From assembly GCA_017466365.1 (NCBI GenBank), contig JAFTUG010000011.1:1-64000 (forward strand): DNA of 64,000 nucleotides. Reading direction: 5' to 3'. Source of the stretch: Clostridia bacterium (GTDB lineage: Bacteria; Bacillota; Clostridia; Oscillospirales; Acutalibacteraceae). Each line of letters begins with the position of its first letter. Within the stretch, counting starts at the first letter, position 1. A model generated the notes under the pieces. The model was given only the letters and a program-made list of their open reading frames with translations. It was not told the origin of the DNA and did not search any database. Below, piece by piece: positions 53,198-60,866 of this stretch. The position numbers and the translations under genes are program-made.

Positions 53198-54628
53198 CTA
53201 CTCCTTTAAATTAAAGCGGTCAACAATCATTTGTTGACTAGCATATGGTGTGTTTTTATAGAATTCTTGATATGCAAAATCGACTAACTCAAGTAGTTTA
53301 GTTTTATTCAAAATTGCTGTTTCGTATACTATTTCACCCCAAGGCAGATCATCTTCAAGTATATACGAAACCCAATCTTTTTCGTTTTCAAACACCATAT
53401 CATATATTGGGGTTCCTGGATATACAAACAACGGATTATAATGTGCAAAATCCAATTGCAAATCCTTTGTTTGTTCTATTAAATCAAAAATGTCTTCGAC
53501 TGTTTCATTTTCTCCGCCTAAAATGAATGTTGCTGAAATTGAAATGTTTGAAAAGCATTTAATGCGTTTAATTTGATTCGAAAGTTTTGGCCAACAATTT
53601 TTCTTTCCTAAAAAAGATAATCCTTTGCTTGAAATTTTTTCTATGCCTAAACTTATTTGACGGCATCCTGATCTATTTAATGCTATTATACTATCATCGG
53701 TAAGTTTACAAAAAACATCTGGACGCATTTCTATCTGCCAAGTTAAATGTATATTCCTTTTGCTCAGTGATTTACAAAACGCCAAAACATCTATATTAAC
53801 AGTTTGGGGATTATAAAAAAAGCAGTCATCGTAAAAAACAATATCATCAACACCAAATTCCTCGTTTAATTTTTGCATTTCATCTATTATATTTCTAATA
53901 TCACGTCTTCTATAACTAATATTATTGTATTTTAGATTTCCAGAAACACAATAATTGCAAGAATATGGACACCCTCTAGATGCAATCATAGCAGCTTGTA
54001 GTTTTTTTCCCTTCGATCTCCTAATAGAGAACCTGTTGTTGCGATCAAAACTTCTGTACGGAAAAGCAATGTTATTTATATCTTCAATATAATTAACGTA
54101 TGAATATCCTTCATAAGATACAAATTTACTGTCTGATATTTTTTTTCCTTCTTTTATTGTTTGCACTGCATCAACAACAGCTTTTTCCCCGTCACCTTTA
54201 ATAATATACTTTATTCCTAATTCCTCATGAAAAAACCATTCTTGGTTTTCTATAGAAGCTAATGGTCCTCCAGCAAATATTGGAACATTTGGGAAAAGGT
54301 TATTGCAAACATCAGATATTATTTTTAACGCACGCACTTGAGTTGTTATGCATGGACCAATTCCAATGACAGAAGGATTATACTTTAATAATGACTTTTT
54401 TAATTCATTTGAAAGCTTTTCTAAGTCGGATTTAAAAAAAGTTTCAATAAATTCTGTACAGTTTATTACTTCCCATGAATAACCTGCCAAGTCTAATTCC
54501 GATATGATATACCCTAATCCTAAAGGAAAAAAAGCTCCACCACCATTTCTTATATGAAATGGTGGGATTATTAATAAAATATCGACATTTGTTTTTACTT
54601 CTAACATACTATTAGCACAATCGATCAT
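53198..54628 (-). CDS. B12-binding-type radical SAM protein
   Basis: A 476-aa protein. Residues 15-165 resemble the cobalamin-binding Rossmann domain of BchE-like enzymes (VDILLIIPPF ... FFPLGLGYIISEL ... VPIFAGGP), without the classical DxHxxG motif. The radical SAM core follows with RGCPYSCNYC (cluster ligands Cys220, Cys224, Cys227), DDIVFYDDCFF, and RQISLGIEKISSKGL. It would cleave AdoMet to make a radical and methylate or rearrange a carbon centre. First gene of the four-gene operon. Its substrate is unknown; a nucleotide or DNA base is conceivable given its neighbours (inference). Confidence 0.85.
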   Translation of the reverse strand: MIDCANSMLEVKTNVDILLIIPPFHIRNGGGAFFPLGLGYIISELDLAGYSWEVINCTEFIETFFKSDLEKLSNELKKSLLKYNPSVIGIGPCITTQVRALKIISDVCNNLFPNVPIFAGGPLASIENQEWFFHEELGIKYIIKGDGEKAVVDAVQTIKEGKKISDSKFVSYEGYSYVNYIEDINNIAFPYRSFDRNNRFSIRRSKGKKLQAAMIASRGCPYSCNYCVSGNLKYNNISYRRRDIRNIIDEMQKLNEEFGVDDIVFYDDCFFYNPQTVNIDVLAFCKSLSKRNIHLTWQIEMRPDVFCKLTDDSIIALNRSGCRQISLGIEKISSKGLSFLGKKNCWPKLSNQIKRIKCFSNISISATFILGGENETVEDIFDLIEQTKDLQLDFAHYNPLFVYPGTPIYDMVFENEKDWVSYILEDDLPWGEIVYETAILNKTKLLELVDFAYQEFYKNTPYASQQMIVDRFNLKE

Positions 54629-55069
54629 TTTTAATCCCTCATTTGACTGAAATATAAATTGGCTAAAATCTCTTGTAAAATTAGAAAATAATTACTGAAG
54701 TCAACGATGAATAATATCATGCAATAACTATTTCAAGAAGAACTACATTTGATTTTAAAGAATACTCTTATAAACATTCAAAATACAGAAAAATATTCAA
54801 CCCTTAAAAAGTTTTGCTAACACAGAAAGTAACAATATTTCCTCAGCTATACTCTATATAAAGGCTACAATATCTGTATTGATTATATTATCGAAAACAA
54901 ATATACCAATATATAGTTATACATATACAAAATAGCTAAAAGTTCATTTTGTTTCAATTCACTTTGCAAAAACGCTCGTTTTTTCTACAAAAACGCATAT
55001 TCTTGACAAAAATATTACTTGTATTGCAATGCAAATTCCTTAACAATATTTAATCTATTACGACAATTA
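54629..55069. other. AT-rich upstream region of the radical SAM operon
   Basis: About 440 bp with no ORF. It should hold the minus-strand promoter of the four-gene operon and the plus-strand promoter of the decayed TetR gene. A TTGACA at about 54,994 lacks a well-spaced -10. Nothing else recognised. Confidence 0.4.
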
Positions 55070-55086
55070 ACATACTAACGGTATGT
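55070..55086 (+). promoter_or_regulatory. Palindromic operator before the TetR remnant
   Basis: ACATAC-TAACG-GTATGT, directly upstream of AAGGAGG (55087-55093). The position fits an autoregulatory site of the decayed TetR-type gene. Confidence 0.5.
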
Positions 55087-55096
55087 AAGGAGGATT

Positions 55097-55535
55097 ATTG
55101 CAAGGAATAAAACACCCCGAAGAAACATAAAGCTAATTCTTAATACGGATCAAAAGCTGTTCCTTGAAAAAGGTTACCAACACGAAACAAGTTAAAAAAA
55201 TCATTAATAATTTAGGCTATCTTATAAAAGTTGCTGTTTATCATCATTTCACGTCAAAAAAGAATATTTTTAACGCTGTTACTGCAAGACTTTTTGAGTA
55301 AAACTCTTTGGCTCACAAGTGGATAAATATAGATGAGGGCACATCTCTCAATGGTTCTCAAAAGTTCAAAGCTATGCTTTATAAATCTTTTGTTGACAAA
55401 TAGGAACAAAATTTCAGAAGTATGGGCATTCATCTTCAAAATATGTCGAATATGTTGAGAAACTTGCTTTTATGGTCAGTGAATGATATTAAAAAACCAG
55501 TTTGTGAAAAAAATAAATTTCCAAACCAGATATGA
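55097..55535 (+). pseudogene. Decayed TetR/AcrR-family regulator
   Basis: TetR features are spread over shifted frames. First frame: RRNIKLILNTDQKLFLEKGYQ, then a stop. Next frame: KKIINNLGYLIKVAVYHHFTS with KKNIFNAV (helix-turn-helix with the YHHF hallmark), then a stop. Later segments LAHKWINIDEGTSLN and GIHLQNMSNMLRNLLLWSVNDI match the usual C-terminal ligand domain. At least one frameshift and several stops, and a missing ATG after a good ribosome site, show it is inactive. Confidence 0.75.
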
Positions 55536-55540
55536 TAAAC

Positions 55541-55577
55541 GAAACAAAGTCACTCTTTTACAGGGTGACTTTGTTTC
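55541..55577. terminator. Bidirectional terminator
   Basis: Stem GAAACAAAGTCAC / GTGACTTTGTTTC between the TetR remnant and the XRE-TPR gene. Confidence 0.75.
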
Positions 55578-55589
55578 GTATAGAATTTA

Positions 55590-56683
55590 TTATTCAAGAC
55601 TTGAAAGTATTTCTTTAAATTCATCAGATTCCTTGAAATCTTCTGACAATGGATATTTTTCAGTTAAAAGTTCTTTTATCTGCATTTTAGCAACATAAGT
55701 AGTACCCATAGTGTGCTTATCAAATTTGTTGCCTTCAAACATTACTGAGTGCATAGTTGTTATTCTGTCCATATTATCAAATTTGATAGCAAGGTCGCAC
55801 ATTTTTCTAAAGCTTTCAAGAGCATTAACATTATCACCAAGTTTGAAGTATCTTACGCCTAAATGTCCGTAATTATAAATTACTGTTCGCCACATTTTGC
55901 CGTAATGACCATCATCGTACACAAAATTCAAAAAGTCGAGTTCTGTTTTGAAAGCCGAAAGCACCCATTCGTCAGAGAAGTTTCTGTCATAAAAAAAGCC
56001 GTTGTAATGAAAATAATGAGAATAAACTGTATTGAGCAACAAGAATTGTTCTTCAAGAGTGTTCATTATTATCTCATCGCCATTCGGATAGTTTTCAGGA
56101 TAATAAAAACAGAACATTTCCTGTCCGTCTCTCATTCTAGGCATTTCTTTTATGATTTTTTCACAGTCCTCAAATGTTATGCCGCTTCCTTCCTTTTCTG
56201 AAAGACCCTTATAGAGTTCGGCAATATGTCTTTTGGCAGAAATACGTATTTTGTCATTGTTGCAGTTCTGTTTGATATTTCGTATATTGCAATTATTTTT
56301 GCAACATTTTCGGGCGTGTTTTCTTTAAAATGAACAAGGCAAGTCATATATCTCAAAAGAATACGAAAATCATTAGGAAATGTTTCTTTAAGTCTGTTTA
56401 TTATTTCCAGCTTTAATTCTTTATCTCTGATATTATCATAAGCTTCAAGTTCTTTGGTGATTTCTGCTTCATCCTCAGCTCTATTAACGCCGAGCAACTC
56501 ATCAACACTTACCTTAAAGAATCCTGCAATTTCAGGAAGTATTGTTATATCGGGATAACTTTCTCCACGCTCCCAATTACTAACACTTTGTGAAGTAACA
56601 CCTAAAAACTCTGAAAGAGTTTCTTGCGTAAGCCCTTTTTCAAGTCTCAATCTTTTGATATTTTCACTTAAATAAATAGTCAT
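55590..56683 (-). pseudogene. Frameshifted XRE regulator with TPR-like C-terminal domain
   Basis: Two adjoining frames read as one protein. The first (from ATG 56683, GAGGTGAT upstream) encodes an HTH (NIKRLRLEKGLTQETLSEFL, then GVTSQSVSNWERGESYPD) and part of a helical domain. The second, from about 56265 to 55590, continues it (KRHIAELYKGLSEKEGSGIT, then MPRMRDGQEMFCFYYPENYP, and GVRYFKLGDNVNALESF). The reading frame shifts by one near 56220-56270, where the first frame degenerates into RVFQKRKEAA. An intact gene would encode about 360 aa. Either a real inactivation or a sequence error. Confidence 0.75.
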
Positions 56684-56811
56684 ATTCTTATCACCTCTGA
56701 TTGGATTTGTTGACCGGTCTGTATATATAATAACGTACCAGACCGTTAAAAACAATAAATCATCCTTTGTATGGTACTCAAGAGTTGCTTGGAAAAATCA
56801 ACTATAAGCAT

Positions 56812-56839
56812 AGAAGGTGTACCCAAAGATACACCTTCT
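56812..56839. terminator. Hairpin downstream of tnpV
   Basis: Perfect 10-bp stem AGAAGGTGTA / TACACCTTCT; weak T tail. Confidence 0.45.
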
Positions 56840-56844
56840 ACATT

Positions 56845-57213
56845 TCATCTGTATATTAGTTCATTACATACCATTTCTCTTGCTCGCGCCTGAATATTCC
56901 TCATTCGTTGCACCCACTCCATTTGCTTTTCTTCTTTAAGCTGTTCTGTTATGCTCTCATTGGCTTTCATCTGTTCTACCGGCCGAGAGAACATATCGGA
57001 TGCCTGTTCATCTATCTCTGCAAGATGAGTCCACAATGTGCCTTCCATGAACATAATATTAAACTGTACTCGTTTATGTTTCATAAGATAATCTTTGCTT
57101 TTCAGTCCCCACACACCGAGCGGTTTGCTTGCTTCGGCGGGTAATGCGATATTCGGGATTTTGTAATCGCCTACTTTGCGGTAAGTGATGTTTGTTTTTT
57201 CTTGCTGTGTCAT
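56845..57213 (-). CDS. tnpV: TnpV-family transposon protein
   Basis: A 122-aa protein with the TnpV pattern: ITYRKVGDYKIPNIALP, KPLGVWGLKSKDYLMKHKRV, and a helical tail (MRNIQARAREMVCNELIYR). TnpV proteins accompany large-serine-recombinase elements such as Tn4451 relatives; their role is unknown. It is the gene nearest the right end of the element, 98 bp from the attachment core, with GGAGGT before ATG 57213. Confidence 0.85.
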   Translation of the reverse strand: MTQQEKTNITYRKVGDYKIPNIALPAEASKPLGVWGLKSKDYLMKHKRVQFNIMFMEGTLWTHLAEIDEQASDMFSRPVEQMKANESITEQLKEEKQMEWVQRMRNIQARAREMVCNELIYR

Positions 57214-57237
57214 AGTTTTTGACCTCCGTATAATTTA

Positions 57238-57411
57238 TTATTCCTTACAACGCTTATAGAATTTAAGCATTGCATAACAGAATCTTTCACACGGTGTCAA
57301 TGATATATGTAACGGGTCGCCTTCGCGGATACGCATGGTGCGGCGGATTTCTTTGGGGATAACGACCCTGCCGAGGTCATCAATTCTTCTGACAATACCT
57401 GTGGCTTTCAT
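57238..57411 (-). pseudogene. spoVT: 5' part of spoVT running into element DNA
   Basis: From ATG 57411 (GGAGAAAG upstream) the first 34 codons are the AbrB/SpoVT DNA-binding domain: MKATGIVRRIDDLGRVVIPK, EIRRTMRIR and EGDPL. At the core (57311-57324) it leaves spoVT and continues for 23 element-encoded residues (HISLTPCERF ... KRCKE) to a stop at 57238. The 57-aa product could still fold as an AbrB domain without its GAF sensor. Those 23 codons would become the recombinase C-terminus in the excised circle. Confidence 0.9.
57311..57324. other. Attachment site core, right end
   Basis: AACGGGTCGCCTTC, identical to 35614-35627. Host spoVT sequence lies to the right, element sequence to the left. 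Confidence 0.88.
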
Positions 57412-57572
57412 ATAATATCTTTCTCCTTTTTCAGACAAATCTTGATGTTATTATTTGTGAAACAAGGAGATTTATACTGTGTGAATTTGCTTTTTAATAT
57501 GGATATAAATAATTGCAAAAAATATTTTTAAGGATATTATCTATTAAAAATATGCTTACGTTACGTTGATTA

Positions 57573-60122
57573 TTAGCCATAACAGAAACCATATTCCACA
57601 GTTACTCCGTTTTTATAGGTAATCAACACTCGTTCGTCCGGTATCAAAACAGTCTTTGAGTCATTTGCCGCTATTTCTAACGGACAAACTTGAAGAAGTT
57701 GAGACGAAGGCTCAATCTGCTGATATGACACAGTAACACCATTTAATCTTTTGCATTTAAAATCTGTTATGGTTATTCTTGCAATTTCAGCCAAAGGTTT
57801 ACATGAGACGAAAGTCAACCTAAACTCATATTCTTTTTTCGTTTGTGAATCTATGCAACGCAAAAATCTGCCTTCATCTTGTGAAATTACCCAAAGAGTT
57901 CTTTTATCAAAATGCGACTCATCTAACAACTTGTTATTCCACATAAATCTTCTGAATCGCCAAAGATCCTCTGTGTAATATTCCGGATATTCGCTGCAAA
58001 GAGTTTCGTAAATACTGTATGCCGACTGAAAATATTCATCATCTGCATTGCCAAGTTCAAAATATAGTTCTGCAAGCAACTGTCTTGCATTTCTTGCAGG
58101 AACTCTTTTGCTATATTCTTCAGCCACTGCCAGCAATTGTTTATATTCTTTTATACTGCTGTTAATGACATTAAGTTTTTTAAGTTTGACAGATGAAAGC
58201 AAAAACAATCTTAAACACCTAAAATCATCTTCGTAAAATTCTCTTGCTTTGCCACTTATATCGGACGCATATTGATACGCATTTTTCGCTTTTTCTTTAT
58301 TGTTTTGCTTTTGAAACAATACACCCAATCTGTAAAAACAATGCGCTTTAACAACAACCTCTTCCAATGAATTTTGATAATCCGGTTGTATATATTGACC
58401 TGATAAATCCGAGTAAATTTGTATAGCTTCTTCTCTCAAAGACGCATGTTTTTCATATTCTGATGCAATCTTGATTTTGCAATTATTTATATAAACTTGC
58501 ACTTTTTGATCAGAATAAATCTCATCGCACTGTTCAAAATAACGCAAAGCAATTTTAAAATTGTTAATGATATATCTGTGGTCATAAAACGGATAACCGG
58601 AATAAATATTACCCAAATGATAATGTAAGCAGCCGCAAGTAAAATTGCTTAACAGGCCTTTTTTGTCAGCCAACATTTGGCTTAATATCTTGTTTGCTTT
58701 TTCATAGCACTCTTTAGATTGAATAATATCGTTTCGTTTAGCGAATAATTTGCCCAGTAATATATAGGAACGAATGTAATACTCAATTCGATCTTCATCA
58801 AAAAAAGAGCCATATCCGTCATTGCTCCTACATAACTTTATTACTCTCCAACAGGTATTGCGACCACTCTTTAATAAATTCGCCTCTATTTCCATCTCAG
58901 CAAGACATAATTCTTCCGAAAGATATTCCAATAAGTCAGACGAAGACTCTTGCATTTTTTTCTTCAGATATTCGGTGAATCTTTTTTGATGGGTTATAGC
59001 AACGTTGATATCTTTTCCGGTTCCAATACCGATACTGTATATGTTCACCAACATTTTCATAGCTTCTTTCAATTTTGCGTCTGCAGAACTTTCAATTAGC
59101 CGTAACCCTTCTTCGACATTAATTTCAACATCAATTCCTGTTAAATATGCCAATCCAATCAAAAAGTCATGTTCCGGAGTGTTGTTTGCAGTAATTGCCA
59201 TACGCGAGACAGCATCCAACAAGCGCACACGAAATTCAGAATCGCTTGCGTTCACATAGTTCTTTACGTCAATTGCAGACAATGCTTCTTTATCCGTATC
59301 CTCCATTTCAACTGCAAAGATATCGATGCCTTTTTCTTTATTTTTCTTTCTTGCCAATGGAAGCTCGGTAGAAATTACATAGTTATCCCGTTCTTCGCCG
59401 TTTTCGTCAACAACCTTTTCAAGAAGTTGCGGCGTAACAAGCAAAGCAAAGAGTTTGCAATCATTCAATATCTTTTCAATATTTTTTTTAAAGCTTTCAC
59501 CGGGAATTAAAAACTCATCAAACCAAATCGCAATGTCGCGGCACTCGGGATTACTGTGGATAAGTCTCATCAGTTCATTTGCGTATTTGCGGTCTTTTTT
59601 ACGGTAACTTAAAAATATGTAAGCATCAAAAGCCGCACGAACCCGCTTTGCGAGTTTGTCGCTGATAAGTACCGACTCCAGATATTTTTTAAGCTTTTCT
59701 TCATAAGAGATTTCTGTAAAATCCGTACTGTATGGATTAAGATATTGCAATTCACCGAATTTATCGGGTTTAGAATAGAACTCATCAATATCCGATTCCA
59801 TCATAATAGGTAAAACGGGAATATGCTTTTTAAGAGCATAAGGAATATCTTCATCCATTGCACGATTAGGTGTAGTTAAAAGTTTGAATGTAACGGGAAT
59901 TACAAACAAGTTATTACGGCCGAGGTCAAATTCTTTTTTATCTTCAGCAATGGTTTCGGTCATATCTTCAGTGTAGTAGATCGCACAATCGCGGGTTTTG
60001 AAAATATCCTCGCAAACCTTTTTAAAATATTTCTCAAAATCCTCCGGATGGCAAGTAAAATATACCCTCGGCTTTTTTTCGATATCAACCTTGTTTTTGG
60101 ATTCCACTTTAAAAACAGCCAT
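57573..60122 (-). CDS. Tandem-TIR protein with TPR/Sel1-like helical repeats
   Basis: An 849-aa protein. The N-terminal TIR-like domain (PRVYFTCHPEDFEKYFKKVCE ... IPYALKKHIPVLPIMME) is followed by a second, clearer TIR domain at about 165-300 (DAYIFLSYRKKDRKYANELM; IAIWFDEFLIPGE; CKLFALLVTPQLL). Then come Sel1-like repeats (LIGLAYLTGIDVEINVEEGL) and TPR-type helices up to about 730, and a beta-rich C-terminal domain of about 100 aa. TIR domains may act as NAD hydrolases or as scaffolds. ATG 60122 is chosen for its GGAGAAAAG site. It lies outside the mobile element, in host DNA next to another TIR gene. Confidence 0.8.
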   Translation of the reverse strand: MAVFKVESKNKVDIEKKPRVYFTCHPEDFEKYFKKVCEDIFKTRDCAIYYTEDMTETIAEDKKEFDLGRNNLFVIPVTFKLLTTPNRAMDEDIPYALKKHIPVLPIMMESDIDEFYSKPDKFGELQYLNPYSTDFTEISYEEKLKKYLESVLISDKLAKRVRAAFDAYIFLSYRKKDRKYANELMRLIHSNPECRDIAIWFDEFLIPGESFKKNIEKILNDCKLFALLVTPQLLEKVVDENGEERDNYVISTELPLARKKNKEKGIDIFAVEMEDTDKEALSAIDVKNYVNASDSEFRVRLLDAVSRMAITANNTPEHDFLIGLAYLTGIDVEINVEEGLRLIESSADAKLKEAMKMLVNIYSIGIGTGKDINVAITHQKRFTEYLKKKMQESSSDLLEYLSEELCLAEMEIEANLLKSGRNTCWRVIKLCRSNDGYGSFFDEDRIEYYIRSYILLGKLFAKRNDIIQSKECYEKANKILSQMLADKKGLLSNFTCGCLHYHLGNIYSGYPFYDHRYIINNFKIALRYFEQCDEIYSDQKVQVYINNCKIKIASEYEKHASLREEAIQIYSDLSGQYIQPDYQNSLEEVVVKAHCFYRLGVLFQKQNNKEKAKNAYQYASDISGKAREFYEDDFRCLRLFLLSSVKLKKLNVINSSIKEYKQLLAVAEEYSKRVPARNARQLLAELYFELGNADDEYFQSAYSIYETLCSEYPEYYTEDLWRFRRFMWNNKLLDESHFDKRTLWVISQDEGRFLRCIDSQTKKEYEFRLTFVSCKPLAEIARITITDFKCKRLNGVTVSYQQIEPSSQLLQVCPLEIAANDSKTVLIPDERVLITYKNGVTVEYGFCYG

Positions 60123-60447
60123 AATCTTTTCTCCAAAAATATTTTTTAAACTATAACGCATTAATTCAACATTTTTCGCAAATTAATTATATCATGGAAG
60201 AAATTCTATTACAACACTCAAAAGGGGCTGTAAAAAACAGCCCTGTTTTATTTGACTATCGAATTTAACAAATGATAAAAGAATTCTGCTGATTAGGCTT
60301 CCTCTGAAAGGTTCGGATTTTGCATAGCAACTGAAGGAGAAAACGATTTTGCATAAATCGTTTAAGCCGGGTGTTGTTTGACCTCAAAAATATGGTCGCC
60401 TTGCATTCCTTGGAGTGTCGGCAATACTTCCTGTTTCTTCACCTCAG

Positions 60448-60503
60448 CCCCTCTCTCCGTCTTTTGCTTCGCAAAATCCACCTCCCTCGTCAGAAGGAGG
60501 CAA
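60448..60503 (-). repeat. GC-rich hairpin-forming intergenic repeat, copy 3
   Basis: GCCCCTCTCTCCGTC, a TTTTGCTTCGCAAAA hairpin and CCTCC-x-GGAGG, the same layout and orientation as 30995-31044. Confidence 0.5.
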
Positions 60504-60750
60504 ATGGGGAATCTGCATTTGATTTAGCTTTTCTCTTTATATCTTCTCTTTTTTCAGACAAAGCTTGATGTTTTAAGGCTGATGCAAGCAGGCACAAACA
60601 AAGCGGGCGAAAATACATCAAAGACGTAAAATTCATCGGCAATATTGTTCATAAAATTATTTATGTAATTCCTTTGAATCGGCTCTTCTCGAGCTGACAA
60701 CCACTCCGTAAGTCGGGTGGGGAATAATTGAACGGGTAACAATTAACCGA

Positions 60751-60796
60751 AAAACGGCTGTCTCACGAAGCATTTCTTTCGTAAAACAACCGTTTT
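60751..60796 (-). terminator. Terminator of the TIR-TM gene
   Basis: Outer stem AAAACGG / CCGTTTT with an inner ACGAAG/TTTCGT pair; T run on the minus strand. Confidence 0.6.
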
Positions 60797-60866
60797 ATTC
60801 AATAATCGCCTTGTTTCAAAATCAATCTCTTGTTCCGTTTAAGCGGAGCAGAAAAACAGTTTGCGA

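Larger units (their letters stand above)
35614..57324. mobile_element. 21.7-kb integrative mobilisable element inserted in spoVT
   Basis: Bounded by two copies of AACGGGTCGCCTTC at 35614-35627 and 57311-57324. Outside sequences join to one intact spoVT. Inside are a serine recombinase at one end, MobV relaxase, RepA-like ATPase, palindrome-rich non-coding DNA, TnpV and defence-like cargo. No type IV secretion genes are present, so transfer would need a helper: an integrative mobilisable element rather than a self-transmissible one. Genes at 48-54.6 kb are visibly more AT-rich than the host V-ATPase or NlpC genes, suggesting separate acquisition of cargo. Confidence 0.9.
60123..60866. other. 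744-bp intergenic region between two TIR genes
   Basis: No gene. It contains a hairpin GGGCTG/CAGCCC with plus-strand T run (60225-60250), a GC-rich repeat at 60448-60503, a 34-bp near copy of the spoVT leader at 60539-60572, and the terminator of the TIR-TM gene at 60751-60796. Confidence 0.6.

Noticed and set aside
50588-54628. Type II restriction-modification or BREX locus
   Set aside because: No endonuclease, PglZ or BrxC-like gene is present; the only modification gene is one SPPY methyltransferase.
35614-57324. Self-transmissible conjugative element
   Set aside because: No VirB4, coupling protein or other type IV secretion gene is present between the two cores.
57238-57411. Stand-alone AbrB/MazE antitoxin gene
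   Set aside because: The 34-codon domain breaks off exactly at a 14-bp sequence repeated at 35614, where the rest of SpoVT continues.
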